64,000 bases of DNA from Bradyrhizobium sp. CIAT3101 (GTDB taxonomy: Bacteria > Pseudomonadota > Alphaproteobacteria > Rhizobiales > Xanthobacteraceae), in contig NZ_CP121634.1 of NCBI RefSeq assembly GCF_029714945.1, forward strand, positions 7,523,001-7,587,000. Reading direction: 5' to 3'. This document shows positions 9,206 to 18,653 of the stretch, in pieces. The notes below the pieces were generated by a model. That model saw nothing but the letters and a program-made list of their open reading frames with translations. It was not told where the DNA came from and did no database searches. Positions within the stretch are counted from its first letter, which is position 1; each line of letters opens with the position of its first letter. The translations under genes and the position numbers were made by a program.

Positions 9206-12200
9206 ATGATCAGGGATTTGATGTCGTCTCGCCGCTTCGCGCCGCTGTTCTGGGCGCAATTTTTCTCGGCGCTCAATGACAACGTGCTCAAGAACGCGCT
9301 CGTCATCATCCTGCTTTACAGTGCCGCGACCGGCCACGGCGATGCGCTGGTGACGGTCGCAGGCGCCGTCTTCATCTTCCCCTATTTCATCCTGTCCGGG
9401 CTCGGCGGCCAGCTCGCCGACAAATACGTCAAATCGGTCGTCGCAAGGCGGTTGAAATTCGCTGAGATCTTCGCTGCGGCTTTCGCCGCCGCCGGCTTCT
9501 TCATGCACTCGGTGCCGCTGCTGTTCACGGCGCTTGCGCTGTTCGGCATCATCGCCGCCCTGTTCGGCCCCGTAAAATACTCCATGCTGCCGGACCAGCT
9601 CGAGCTCGGTGAGCTCGCGACCGGCAACGCGCTGGTCGAAGGCGCGACCTTCATGGCCATCCTGCTCGGCACCGTCGCGGGTGGCCAGTTCGTGGCCGGC
9701 TCCGCCCATATGGGCTGGGTCGCATCGGCCGTGGTCGTGCTGGCGCTGTTGTCGTGGGCCTTCGCCTCCCGCATTCCGCAAACGACGCCGTCCGCGCCCG
9801 ATCTGCCCGTCGATGCCAATCCCTGGACCTCGACGCTCAGCCTGTTGAAGACACTCCACGCGGACCACCGGCTGTGGGACGGCACGGTGATCGTGTCCTG
9901 GTTCTGGCTGGTCGGCGCGATCGTGCTGTCGCTGCTGCCGGCGCTGGTCAAGGACGTTGTCGGTGGCAGCGAAGGCGTGGTGACGCTGTGCCTGGCGATC
10001 TTCGCGATCGGCATCGCCATCGGCTCGCTGTTTGCAGCCAGCCTGAGCCATGTGCGCCCGAACCTCGCGCTGGTGCCGATCGGCGCCATCATGATGGGAT
10101 TTGCCGGCATTGACCTCGCCTGGGCCATCGGCGTCACGGTGAAGGGCAACGACATCGCGGCGGTCGATTTCGCAACCTCGTTTGCCGGCCTGCGCATGCT
10201 GCTCGACTTCGTCGTCTTCGCTTTCGGCGGCGGGCTGTTCGTCGTTCCGTCCTTCGCGGCCGTGCAGGCCTGGTCGGCTCCGAACGAGCGCGCCCGCATC
10301 ATCGCCGCCGGCAACGTGCTGCAGGCCGCCTTCATGGTGGTCGGCTCGCTGTTCGTCGCGCTGCTGCAGGCGGCCGGATTGCATGTCGGCTGGATCTTCC
10401 TCGGCCTGGGTGTCGCGAGCTTCGGCGCGGTGTGGTTCGTGCTGACGAAATGGGGCAAGGAAGGCGTGCGCGATTTCGGCGGGCTCTTGTTCCGTGCCCT
10501 GTTCCGCACCGAGGTGCGCGGGCTCGAGAACCTGCCGCCTCCGGGCACACGCATGCTGATCGCGCCCAACCATGTCAGCCTGATCGACGGCCCGCTGCTG
10601 CACGCCGTGCTGCCGATCGACGCGAGCTTCGCGGTCGATACCGGCATCTCCAAGGCCTGGTGGGCGAAGCCGTTCCTGCGCGTCGTCAAGCACTACACCA
10701 TGGACCCGAGCAAGCCGCTGGCCGCACGCGACCTGATCAAGCTCGTCGCCGCCGGCGAACCGGTTGTCATCTTCCCGGAAGGACGCATCACCGTCTCCGG
10801 CTCGCTGATGAAGGTCTATGACGGTACCGCGATGATTGCCGACAAGGCCGACGCCGTGGTCGTGCCGGTTCGCATCGAAGGCGCGCAACGCTCGCATCTC
10901 AGTTACCTCAACGGCAGCCAGATCAAGCGCTCGTGGTTTCCGCGGGTGACGGTGACGATCCTGCCGCCGGTCAAGCTGCCGGTCGATCCGGCCCTGAAGG
11001 GCAAGGCGCGCCGCAACGCCGCGGGCGCGGCGCTCCAGGACGTCATGATCGATGCGATGGTCAAGAACGCCATGCTCGACCACACGCTGTTCGAAGCGCT
11101 CGGCCACGCCTATCGCGACCGCGACACCGGCAAGGTCATCATCGAAGACGCGCTCGGCACCAAGCTGACCTATCGCAAGCTGATCCTCGGCGCGCAGGTC
11201 CTGAGCCGCAAGCTCGAAACCGGCACGATGGCCGGCGAGAATGTCGGCGTGCTGCTGCCGAACTCCGCGGGCGTCGCCGTCGTCTTCATGGCACTGCAGA
11301 GCATCGGCCGGGTTCCGGCGATGCTCAACTTCTCCGCCGGCCCGGTCAACGTCCTCGCCGCCATGAAGGCTGCGCAGGTCAAGACCGTGCTGACGTCGAA
11401 AGCCTTCATCGAGAAGGGCAAGCTCGACAAGTTGATGGCCGCGATTTCGGCCGAGGCCCGCGTCGTCTATCTCGAGGACGTCCGCGCCTCGATCGGCACC
11501 GCCGACAAGATCAAGGGCCTGCTCGCCGGCACCGCACCGCGCGTTGCCCGTCAGGCCAACGATCCCGCCGTCGTGCTGTTCACATCGGGCTCGGAAGGCA
11601 CGCCCAAGGGCGTGGTGCTGTCCCACCGCAACATCCTCGCCAACGCAGCGCAGGCGCTGGCGCGGGTCGATGCCAATGCCAATGACAAGGTGTTCAACGT
11701 GCTGCCGGTGTTCCACTCGTTCGGTTTGACCGGCGGAATGATGATGCCGCTGCTCGCGGGCATTCCGATCTACATGTATCCCTCGCCGCTGCACTATCGC
11801 ATCGTGCCCGAGCTGATCTACCAGACCGGCGCCACGATCCTGTTCGGCACCGACACGTTTCTCACCGGTTACGCACGTTCGGCGCATGCCTACGACTTCC
11901 GCACCCTGCGCCTGGTGATCGCCGGCGCCGAAGCGGTCAAGGACCGGACGCGCCAGGTGTTCATGGAACGCTACGGCATCCGCATCCTCGAAGGCTATGG
12001 CGTCACCGAGACGGCGCCGGTGCTGGCGATGAACACGCCGATGGCCAACCGCCCCGGCACCGTCGGCCGCCTGTCGCCGCTGATGGAAAGCCGCCTCGAT
12101 CCGGTCCCCGGCATCGAGGAAGGCGGACGCCTCTCGGTGCGCGGACCGAATGTGATGCTCGGTTACTTGCGGGCCGAAAATCCCGGCGTGCTCGAGCCGC

Positions 12201-12613
12201 TCGCAGAGGGCTGGCATGACACCGGCGACATCGTAGCGATCGACGCCGCCGGCTTCATCACCATCAAGGGGCGCGCCAAGCGCTTTGCCAAGATCGCGGG
12301 CGAAATGGTCTCGCTGTCGGCGGTCGAGAGCATCGCGACGACGCTGTGGCCGCAGGCCGCGTCAGTCGCCGTGTCGATCCCCGACCAGCGCAAGGGCGAG
12401 CGCGTCGTGCTGCTGACGACGGAGAAGAATGCCGAGCGCAGCGCAATGCAGGCCCAGGCCAAGACGATCGGGGCCTCCGAGCTGACCGTGCCCGCAACGA
12501 TCATGGTGGTCGACAAGGTGCCGCTGCTCGGCACCGGCAAGACCGACTACGTCACGGCAACGACGATGGCCCGCGAGCAAGCGACGCCAACATCGGAGCG
12601 CGAGGTTGCGTGA
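9206..12613 (+). CDS. aas: LplT-PlsC-acyl-ACP synthetase fusion (Aas-type lysophospholipid acyltransferase)
   Basis: 1135-aa three-part protein. Residues 1-420 are an MFS transporter like the lysophospholipid flippase LplT (FSALNDNVLKNALVI). Residues ~440-620 are a PlsC acyltransferase with the HxxxxD motif NHVSLID near 456 and FPEGR near 523. Residues ~645-1125 are an AMP-forming acyl-ACP synthetase: P-loop-like FTSGSEGTPKG near 792, GYGVTE near 929 and GRAKRFAKIAGE near the C-terminus. It should import lysophospholipids and re-acylate them at the inner membrane. E. coli uses two separate proteins, LplT and Aas. Position suggests control by the nearby TetR. Confidence 0.92.
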   Translation: MIRDLMSSRRFAPLFWAQFFSALNDNVLKNALVIILLYSAATGHGDALVTVAGAVFIFPYFILSGLGGQLADKYVKSVVARRLKFAEIFAAAFAAAGFFMHSVPLLFTALALFGIIAALFGPVKYSMLPDQLELGELATGNALVEGATFMAILLGTVAGGQFVAGSAHMGWVASAVVVLALLSWAFASRIPQTTPSAPDLPVDANPWTSTLSLLKTLHADHRLWDGTVIVSWFWLVGAIVLSLLPALVKDVVGGSEGVVTLCLAIFAIGIAIGSLFAASLSHVRPNLALVPIGAIMMGFAGIDLAWAIGVTVKGNDIAAVDFATSFAGLRMLLDFVVFAFGGGLFVVPSFAAVQAWSAPNERARIIAAGNVLQAAFMVVGSLFVALLQAAGLHVGWIFLGLGVASFGAVWFVLTKWGKEGVRDFGGLLFRALFRTEVRGLENLPPPGTRMLIAPNHVSLIDGPLLHAVLPIDASFAVDTGISKAWWAKPFLRVVKHYTMDPSKPLAARDLIKLVAAGEPVVIFPEGRITVSGSLMKVYDGTAMIADKADAVVVPVRIEGAQRSHLSYLNGSQIKRSWFPRVTVTILPPVKLPVDPALKGKARRNAAGAALQDVMIDAMVKNAMLDHTLFEALGHAYRDRDTGKVIIEDALGTKLTYRKLILGAQVLSRKLETGTMAGENVGVLLPNSAGVAVVFMALQSIGRVPAMLNFSAGPVNVLAAMKAAQVKTVLTSKAFIEKGKLDKLMAAISAEARVVYLEDVRASIGTADKIKGLLAGTAPRVARQANDPAVVLFTSGSEGTPKGVVLSHRNILANAAQALARVDANANDKVFNVLPVFHSFGLTGGMMMPLLAGIPIYMYPSPLHYRIVPELIYQTGATILFGTDTFLTGYARSAHAYDFRTLRLVIAGAEAVKDRTRQVFMERYGIRILEGYGVTETAPVLAMNTPMANRPGTVGRLSPLMESRLDPVPGIEEGGRLSVRGPNVMLGYLRAENPGVLEPLAEGWHDTGDIVAIDAAGFITIKGRAKRFAKIAGEMVSLSAVESIATTLWPQAASVAVSIPDQRKGERVVLLTTEKNAERSAMQAQAKTIGASELTVPATIMVVDKVPLLGTGKTDYVTATTMAREQATPTSEREVA

Positions 12614-13295
12614 GATAAAACCCATCGCCGTCGCGCCGGACCTCCGGCGCGACGGCGTGGTCTTGCTTCACGGCATCGGGGTTGGCTCCTGGACGCTGAA
12701 GCGGCTCGAACGAGCGCTGCAGCGCCGCGGTTTCACGACGCTCAATCTCGACTATGCCAGCCGGAAGAGGCCTCTCGAACAGCTTGCGGAGGACATCCAC
12801 GCGTCAATCGCCGCATTCGCCGAGCAATGCGGCGGCACGATCCACTTCGTCGCTCATTCCATGGGTGGCTTGCTCGCGCGCGTCTATATTTTCAGGCACC
12901 GGCCGGCGCGGCTCGGCCGCGTCGTGATGCTGGGCACGCCCAATCACGGCAGCGAGGTCGCGGATCTCGTGAAGGATCTCTCCGTCTACCGCGCAGCGTT
13001 TGGGCCGTCCGGCCAGCAATTGACGACCATCCCGGATCCCGTGCTCGCCGCTCTGCCGTCGCCGGACTATGCGGTCGGCATCATCGCGGGGTGTCGCACC
13101 ATCGCGCCGATCGCCTCGGCCTTCGTCCTGCCGCGGCCCAATGACGGCAGGGTTTCCGTCGCGAGTGCGAAGCTCGACGATATGGCCGACCACATCGTCG
13201 TCAAGGCGTCCCATACCAGGCTGCCGCGCCACAGCGTTGCGATCGAGCAGACGATCGCCTTCCTGCACGACGGCCGCTTCAGCCCGATTACCTGA
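12606..13295 (+). CDS. lipase-like alpha/beta hydrolase
   Basis: 229 aa with the esterase/lipase layout: oxyanion strand VVLLHGIGVGSW near residue 20, nucleophile elbow AHSMGG near 83, and MLGTPNHGSE as in triacylglycerol lipase relatives. No signal peptide is seen, so it is probably cytosolic. It starts at TTG inside the last codons of the acyltransferase fusion (8-base overlap) with GGAG seven bases upstream, a sign of translational coupling. The pairing suggests a role in phospholipid or acyl turnover, perhaps processing lysophospholipids. Its 3' end overlaps the convergent dsbB by 8 bases. Confidence 0.85.
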   Translation: MREIKPIAVAPDLRRDGVVLLHGIGVGSWTLKRLERALQRRGFTTLNLDYASRKRPLEQLAEDIHASIAAFAEQCGGTIHFVAHSMGGLLARVYIFRHRPARLGRVVMLGTPNHGSEVADLVKDLSVYRAAFGPSGQQLTTIPDPVLAALPSPDYAVGIIAGCRTIAPIASAFVLPRPNDGRVSVASAKLDDMADHIVVKASHTRLPRHSVAIEQTIAFLHDGRFSPIT

Positions 13296-13854
13296 GCAAG
13301 AGATAGCGAACCGGATTGTCGTCGCATTGGCCGGCGCCACACTCCAGCACCGTGGACAGCAGGTTTGCGGCAACCAGCAACGCGAAGATGGCGAACACTG
13401 CGTTCGATGCCGGCCCGCTTATCGGCGCAGCGGCATCTCGCTCGCCGGCCAAATCCTTCAGGATGAAGACCAGCGCGACATAGCAGATCATGCCGACGGC
13501 CGCGATCAGCGCCCAGGTGTAGAAATGCAGCCCGAACAGCGCCGAACCATATCCAGCGTCGCCGGGTGCGAGATGCAGCGAGACTTGCCGCATCGAAATG
13601 ACTCCCGTGACGAGGCTGGCGATCAGGATCATCGCATAGTGCGACGGACGCTCACCGACGCGAATGTTGAACAGGAACCCCATGCCGATCGCGATGAAAC
13701 CAGCCCGCTGCAGCAGACACAGCGGACATGGCAGCTCGCCGAGCGCAAGCTGATAGAAAAACGCGACCGCCAGAACCAGCGAGATCCCGAGCAGCCCGAG
13801 CATGTTCAGGACCGCACCGACCGATCGTTGTTCGCTCATTTCCGTCGTGCTCAT
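13288..13854 (-). CDS. dsbB: disulfide bond formation protein DsbB
   Basis: 188-aa inner-membrane quinone reductase that reoxidises DsbA. Four transmembrane segments are apparent. The first redox pair is C43/C46 in LPCPLCLLQR, the DsbB signature. The second periplasmic region holds C172 and C177 near the C-terminus (ECGAGQC), later than in E. coli DsbB but usual for this alphaproteobacterial subgroup. An alternative ATG five codons in would give a slightly shorter product. It sits 10 bases downstream of a DUF5993 gene, its regular partner. Confidence 0.88.
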   Translation of the reverse strand: MSTTEMSEQRSVGAVLNMLGLLGISLVLAVAFFYQLALGELPCPLCLLQRAGFIAIGMGFLFNIRVGERPSHYAMILIASLVTGVISMRQVSLHLAPGDAGYGSALFGLHFYTWALIAAVGMICYVALVFILKDLAGERDAAAPISGPASNAVFAIFALLVAANLLSTVLECGAGQCDDNPVRYLLLR

Positions 13855-13864
13855 CTCGCCCCCG

Positions 13865-14023
13865 TCAGAACGAGAACTTCAGCGGATCGGTCGCGTGGTG
13901 AAAGAACCATGCGATGGTGACGACGATCGTCGCGCTCCAGAGCGCATAGCTCAGTCCCGCGCGCGAACACCAGACCGACGCGCAGCCTGCCAGCGCCAGC
14001 AAGAAAGGCAGAAACATGTACAT
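13865..14023 (-). CDS. DUF5993-type small membrane protein
   Basis: 52 aa, easily missed by size filters. It reads MYMFLPFLLALAGC at the N-terminus, then a second hydrophobic segment (ALWSATIVVTIAWFFHHATD) and ends LKFSF. This two-helix layout with a HATD-type motif resembles DUF5993 proteins found next to dsbB-like genes. GGAG lies about nine bases upstream of the ATG, and the stop is 10 bases before dsbB, so the two are probably one operon. A helper role for DsbB is inferred only from the pairing. The family call is from memory. Confidence 0.75.
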   Translation of the reverse strand: MYMFLPFLLALAGCASVWCSRAGLSYALWSATIVVTIAWFFHHATDPLKFSF

Positions 14024-14095
14024 GAGCGCGGGCTCCCCCAGGCGATTCGCGCATCGCGCGAGCGGCGCAAGAGATACGTCAGCCCTGCACGCCCC

Positions 14096-15202
14096 TCAAG
14101 AGCCGGCTTCGCTGCGCCGCTCCTGAGCGTAGCGCACCAGCGCCGCGAAGCGATAGATGCCGTGCACGAACTTGCCATAGGGCATGGTGATGAACAGCGC
14201 GAACACCGCACCGAGATGCAGCGCCAGCAGCGGCCCCATGGCCGGAGTCTCGCGCAGGAGCAGAAGCAGCATGCCGGTGAAACCGGTCAGGAACAGCATG
14301 GCGATGAAGCCGACATCCATGCCGTAACGGTTCTCGTCGAGCAGGGCCGGATCGCGGCGCGTTTTCGCGAGGAACAGGCCAATCGGACCAACGACGAGCC
14401 CGATGCCGCCGAGTGTGCCGAGCACCACGGGCAGATCCCACAACGGATACGGCGCCTCACGGCCGAGAAGATAGTGGTACAGCGTAGCGACCGAGGTCGC
14501 GGCAAAGCACAGCAGGAAGCCATAGAACGTCAAATGATGGAAAAGCTTGCGACGGTCGGTCGGCGTGTCGTCCTCGTTGTAGCAACCGACCCCGCCACCA
14601 TGGAGATAGCGCAACTCGCCGGCGTCCCGGGTGGCCTGGAAAATGGAGCCACCATCAGCCCGCCCGCCGATCGGCGTGCCGATGTCGCGCCAGAAGGCGC
14701 GGACGCTCATGACCAGTGCGAGGATCGCATAGAGAAAGGCTGCGCTGAACAGCGCGGCCATCGCATTGTGCGGCATCAGCTTGTAGAAGGCGCCGGGACC
14801 GGTGTGCACGCCAAGCAGCACGCTGCGATCGTTCAGGGCCGCAAAGCCGAAGATGAAGGCCGCCATGCTCAGTGCAGCGACGATGCTGATGACGAGGCCA
14901 TTGCGTGCGAAGGCGCCGGACAGCGCCTGCGGCCAGGCATAAGCGGCATAAGATTCGGCGCGCGCGACCGCCAGCGTCTTCGGGACGTTGACGTTGAACT
15001 CGTGCGGCGGCGAGAACTGGCAATCGACGTAGCAGGCGCCGCAGGAATGGCAGAGGTTGGCGAGGTAGTTGAGATCGCCGTCGGAGAAGGCGCGGCGCAT
15101 CTCCATCGCGGGAAATACCGCGCAAAGACCCTCGCAATACCGGCAGGAATTGCAGACCGTCATCAGACGGTCGGCTTCGTCCAGAATTCTAGTTCCGTGC
15201 AT
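14096..15202 (-). CDS. tcuB: TcuB, tricarballylate/citrate utilisation iron-sulfur membrane protein
   Basis: 368-aa electron-transfer partner of TcuA. The N-terminus carries two 4Fe-4S sets, C17/C20/C23/C27 and C51/C54/C57/C61. About six transmembrane helices follow, with conserved His residues (FHHLTFYGF, LYHYLL, LHLGAVF) suited to haem or quinone binding. In Salmonella, TcuB passes electrons from FADH2 of TcuA to the quinone pool during tricarballylate to cis-aconitate oxidation. Its start overlaps the tcuA stop by 14 bases, so expression is coupled. No tcuC permease is adjacent. Confidence 0.92.
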   Translation of the reverse strand: MHGTRILDEADRLMTVCNSCRYCEGLCAVFPAMEMRRAFSDGDLNYLANLCHSCGACYVDCQFSPPHEFNVNVPKTLAVARAESYAAYAWPQALSGAFARNGLVISIVAALSMAAFIFGFAALNDRSVLLGVHTGPGAFYKLMPHNAMAALFSAAFLYAILALVMSVRAFWRDIGTPIGGRADGGSIFQATRDAGELRYLHGGGVGCYNEDDTPTDRRKLFHHLTFYGFLLCFAATSVATLYHYLLGREAPYPLWDLPVVLGTLGGIGLVVGPIGLFLAKTRRDPALLDENRYGMDVGFIAMLFLTGFTGMLLLLLRETPAMGPLLALHLGAVFALFITMPYGKFVHGIYRFAALVRYAQERRSEAGS

Positions 15203-16580
15203 GTTTCGCCGCTTCCCGTCCTGCGATCCGCCCGAACACGCTGCCGATGGTCATGCCCATGCCGGCGGCATACCCCTTGCCGAGCACATTGCCCGCCATG
15301 ATCTCGCCGGCTGCGAACATGTTGGCCGACGGCTTGCCGTCTGCCATCAGCATCCGCGCCTCCTTGTTCACACGCGTGCCGAGATAGGTGAAGGTGATGC
15401 CAGGCCGCACCGGATAGGCGAGATAAGGCGGCGTGTCGATTTTGCGCGCCCAGTGCGTCTTTTGCGGCGTGATGCCTTCGGTGCGGCAATCATCCAGAAT
15501 GGTGTGATCGAACGTGCCGGGCCGCACCGCCGCGTTGAATTCGGTGATGGTCTTTTCCAGCGCGGCCGGGTCGAGCGTCAGCTTGCCGGCAAGCTCGGCG
15601 ATCGTCTGCCCGGCGATCGGCGGAAACAGCGTCGGCATGAACGAGGTGACGACAGTGGAGTCAAAGATGATGTAGGCGATCTGGTCGGGCTGCGCCGCGA
15701 CCAGCCGGCCCCAGATCGCGTAGCGCTTCGGCCAGATGTCCTCGCCTTCGTCGTAGAAGCGCTGCGAATGCTTGTTGACGACGATGCCGAACACGACGGA
15801 GTCATGCCGCGTAATGATGCCGCCGTCGAATTTCGGCGCGCGGGCATCGATCGCAACCGCATGGCACTGGGTGGGATCGCCGACCTCCTGCACGCCCTTG
15901 TCGAGCAGCATCTTCAGGATCGAGCCGCGATTGTAGGGCGTGCCGCGGATCAGGAAATTGTCGGCTGCCTCGCCCCAATATTGCTTCAACCATTCGATGT
16001 TCGCCTCAAACCCGCCGGCGGCGGCAACCAGCGACGTCGCGCGGACCTCGGCCTCGCCGTTGATCGGCCGCTTCAGGCGCGCGGCGAGAAACATGCCGTC
16101 TTCGATCACGAGATCGGTGACCTCGGCGTCATATTCGACGTCGACGCCGAGCCGCTCGGCGGTCAGATAAAGCGCGTTCAGCATGGCGCGGCCGCCGCCG
16201 AGGAAAAAGGAGTTGGTGCGGCCGAGGCTCAGAGTACCGCCAAGCGAGGGCTGCCAGCGCACGCCCTGTTCCACGATCCAGTTCAGGATGTCCTTGGACT
16301 CCCGGATCATATGGCGGGCGAGCACCTCGTCGGTCTGGCCGCCGGTGACGCGCAGCAGATCCTCCCAAAACTCATCCTCGGTGTAGGGACCGGTCAGGAT
16401 TTCGGTCGCGGCGTCATGGGCACAGCGCATGTTGCGGGTGTGGCGGGTGTTGCCGCCGCGATAGAACTTTGGCGCACCTTCGAGCACCAGCACCGAGGCA
16501 CCGCCGCGGCGCGCCGCGATCGCCGCGCACAGCGCTGCGTTGCCGCCGCCGATCACCAGCACATCGTATTTGCCGCTCAT
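15189..16580 (-). CDS. tcuA: TcuA, FAD-dependent tricarballylate dehydrogenase
   Basis: 463-aa flavoprotein of the fumarate reductase/succinate dehydrogenase flavoprotein superfamily. The dinucleotide-binding motif VLVIGGGNAALCAAIAARR lies at the extreme N-terminus and GEIMAGNVLGKGYAAGMG near the C-terminus closes the FAD site. It oxidises tricarballylate to cis-aconitate with TcuB as electron acceptor. The chosen ATG places the Rossmann motif at the usual position; a start 11 codons upstream is also open. A divergent GntR regulator starts 158 bases away. Related 3-ketosteroid or precorrin-type oxidases cannot be excluded, but the tcuB partner decides. Confidence 0.92.
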   Translation of the reverse strand: MSGKYDVLVIGGGNAALCAAIAARRGGASVLVLEGAPKFYRGGNTRHTRNMRCAHDAATEILTGPYTEDEFWEDLLRVTGGQTDEVLARHMIRESKDILNWIVEQGVRWQPSLGGTLSLGRTNSFFLGGGRAMLNALYLTAERLGVDVEYDAEVTDLVIEDGMFLAARLKRPINGEAEVRATSLVAAAGGFEANIEWLKQYWGEAADNFLIRGTPYNRGSILKMLLDKGVQEVGDPTQCHAVAIDARAPKFDGGIITRHDSVVFGIVVNKHSQRFYDEGEDIWPKRYAIWGRLVAAQPDQIAYIIFDSTVVTSFMPTLFPPIAGQTIAELAGKLTLDPAALEKTITEFNAAVRPGTFDHTILDDCRTEGITPQKTHWARKIDTPPYLAYPVRPGITFTYLGTRVNKEARMLMADGKPSANMFAAGEIMAGNVLGKGYAAGMGMTIGSVFGRIAGREAAKHARN

Positions 16581-16659
16581 ACCGTCAGTCCGATGCGATG
16601 AAGTTAGAGACATTCTGCCCGCAGGCAGCCCCGGTCAAGGCTGGCAGCCATTGCGTACT

Positions 16660-16671
16660 TTTGTATACAAA
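16660..16671. promoter_or_regulatory. GntR (FCD) operator between tcuA and its regulator
   Basis: TTTGTATACAAA is a perfect 12-bp palindrome with the GTATAC core common for FCD-type GntR regulators; a partial ATATAC repeat follows. It lies between the divergent tcuA and GntR genes and probably controls both. Confidence 0.65.
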
Positions 16672-16738
16672 GATATACAGACGCGATGCAAGCCGCATCT
16701 CTGCATGGGCAGGATGCGCATTGCGAGCCCGAGGAATC

Positions 16739-17428
16739 ATGGCCAGACGCCCGGCAAAGGCAGGCGGATCGATCGCACGCGGCGGTGGCGTCGCGCTGGG
16801 CGAAGCGGTGTTCCGCTCGCTCTGCGAGGCCCTTCAGGCCGGCAGCTACCGCGCCGGCGATCGCCTGCGCGAGGAAGAGGTCGCGCAACGGCTGAAGGTC
16901 AGCCGCACACCGGTGCGGGAGGCGCTTGGCCGGCTCGCCGCACGCGGCTTCGTTGAGCCCGCCGGCGGCCGCGGGCTGATCGTGCGCAACCTCGACATCT
17001 CGGAGGTGCTTGAGCTCTACGCCATGCGCGAGATCATGGAAGGCGCCGCCGCGCGCCTCGCCGCGGAGCACGCCTCCGCACCAGAGATCGACGCACTCAG
17101 GGACATCGAGCAGGCCTTTGTCGAGGCATCCGAGGCCGCCGAGATGGCCGGAGAAATGGCAAGGCTCAACCGCGCCTTCCACGAGGCGATCTGCCGCGCC
17201 GCGCGCAACCGCTATCTCGACAATGCCTCGCGCGAGCTGCAGGACTGGATCGCGCTGCTCGGCCCGACCACTTTCACCGTGACGGGACGGCCCTCGACCA
17301 GCCATGGCGAGCACCAGGGCATCATCGAGGCCATCGCGGCGCGCGACGGCGACAAGGCCGAGCAGCTCGCGCGCGCCCACATTCGCGAGGCGCTGCGCTG
17401 CCGGCTCAAGCTGCTGCAGAAGCAGTAG
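16739..17428 (+). CDS. GntR-family (FCD) regulator of the tcu genes
   Basis: 229 aa: winged HTH in about residues 20-85 (YRAGDRLREEEVAQRLKVSR, TPVREALGRL) and a helical FCD ligand domain from about residue 95, with the metal/carboxylate-site His residues in NRAFHEAI and SHGEHQGI. FCD regulators typically bind small organic acids, which fits tricarballylate or citrate. The ATG has a GAGG upstream. It is divergent from tcuAB across a perfect GTATAC palindrome. In Salmonella the tcu regulator is a LysR protein, so the control differs here and no symbol is given. Confidence 0.88.
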   Translation: MARRPAKAGGSIARGGGVALGEAVFRSLCEALQAGSYRAGDRLREEEVAQRLKVSRTPVREALGRLAARGFVEPAGGRGLIVRNLDISEVLELYAMREIMEGAAARLAAEHASAPEIDALRDIEQAFVEASEAAEMAGEMARLNRAFHEAICRAARNRYLDNASRELQDWIALLGPTTFTVTGRPSTSHGEHQGIIEAIAARDGDKAEQLARAHIREALRCRLKLLQKQ

Positions 17429-17546
17429 GGCGTTTGCGCATGAAAGTCAGCTCCCGCGGGTTTAGCGGAGGTCGCCCCGTTTGGTCGGCATCGACTGCTT
17501 ATGACCTGAAGCGTCCGCGGGGCATGCCGCCGGGACGCGTCTGATA

Positions 17547-18629
17547 TCAGAGGTAGATCTTATCGAGGTCCACCGAGGATTCGACGCCGAGTTTGACGAA
17601 GTTCTTCGCGAGCCAGTCGTCCGCGCATTTGCGGCCCTGATCGCGAAGAAAAATCAGGAAATCCCAGTCGGCGTTGTACTTGCTGGTCGGCGTGAGCGCG
17701 CCCATGAAGCCGTCATCCGAGATGCTGTGGATCAGCACGCTCTTCAGCCCGCCATCCGTGACACGCTTTTGCCTGATCAGGCTGGTGACGAAGCCGATCG
17801 CGCGCATCTCCCGCATCAGGGACGAGTTGAAGCTGATCTCGTTGATGCGGTTGAGGATATCGTCGGCCGTGCGGGGCACATCTGTGCGCAGCAACGGGTT
17901 GATGTGGACAATGACGGTGTCGGCGCTCTCGCAGTTGTAGATTAGCGGGAAAATTGCGGGATTTCCCATATAACCGCCGTCCCAATAGGCTTCACCGTCG
18001 ATCTCCACCGCATGAAACATAGTCGGGAGGCAGGCCGAAGCCATCACTGCATCGACCGAGATCTCCTTTTCCGCAAAGATCTTCACCTTGCCAGTGCGAA
18101 CATTGGTCGCTGACAGGAAGAGTTTGACCGGACAGTTCGCTCGTTGCAATACGCCAAAATCGATCGACTGCTCGACCACCTCACGTAAAGGGTTGTAGTT
18201 GATCGGGTTGAATTGATAGGGCGAGAGCATGCGTGTCACGAAGCCGATCATTGAGAATATCGGCGACCATGACAGCTTGTGATCGCCCAGCATCCGGTCG
18301 AACGGACTCGGCTGCAACGGCCCACGCCTCGCTGCCTCACTGACACGCTTCCAATAGTCGGTGAGCGCCTTGTGCGCGCCATCACGACCGCCAACCGTCA
18401 ACCCGTATGCGAAGGCCGCGGCATTCATCGCGCCGGCGCTGGTCGCACTCAGTCCATCAAAGGCCAATTTCTCTTCGTCCAGCAGCCGATCGAGTACACC
18501 CCAGGTAAAGGCGCCATGCGCGCCACCTCCCTGAAGCGCAAGGTTGATCTTCCTGACCTGGTTGGAGGTTGGCTCAAGCCGCTCCCCGGCGTTACGCTCC
18601 GCACTCGCATCCATGGAGGCCATCGGCAT
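17547..18629 (-). CDS. patatin-like phospholipase
   Basis: 360-aa protein with a patatin domain in about residues 28-230. The oxyanion loop GGGAHG spans 34-39, the catalytic Ser is S64 in ATSAG (the usual GXSXG begins with Ala here), and the catalytic Asp is in YWDGGYMG near 217. No signal peptide is seen, so it is cytosolic or a secretion-system substrate. The C-terminal ~120 residues resemble the DUF3734 tail of many rhizobial patatins. It should release fatty acids from phospholipids or acyl esters. No operon partner is apparent. Confidence 0.9.
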   Translation of the reverse strand: MPMASMDASAERNAGERLEPTSNQVRKINLALQGGGAHGAFTWGVLDRLLDEEKLAFDGLSATSAGAMNAAAFAYGLTVGGRDGAHKALTDYWKRVSEAARRGPLQPSPFDRMLGDHKLSWSPIFSMIGFVTRMLSPYQFNPINYNPLREVVEQSIDFGVLQRANCPVKLFLSATNVRTGKVKIFAEKEISVDAVMASACLPTMFHAVEIDGEAYWDGGYMGNPAIFPLIYNCESADTVIVHINPLLRTDVPRTADDILNRINEISFNSSLMREMRAIGFVTSLIRQKRVTDGGLKSVLIHSISDDGFMGALTPTSKYNADWDFLIFLRDQGRKCADDWLAKNFVKLGVESSVDLDKIYL

Positions 18630-18653
18630 CCCATCTGATTTGCTACGGTCGTT

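Noticed and set aside
9103..9282. Possible 59-codon leader ORF overlapping the start of the acyltransferase fusion
   Set aside because: Plausible spacing for coupling, but no recognisable composition or conservation evidence; left as part of the intergenic gap.
9176..12217. Very long open frame on the minus strand opposite the acyltransferase fusion (over 1000 codons)
   Set aside because: It is the antisense shadow of a strongly coded plus-strand gene with clear domains; composition is His/Arg/Asp-rich low-quality sequence with no family pattern.
13802..16601. Long plus-strand frames opposite tcuB and tcuA
   Set aside because: Antisense shadows; tcuA and tcuB have full motif sets on the minus strand.
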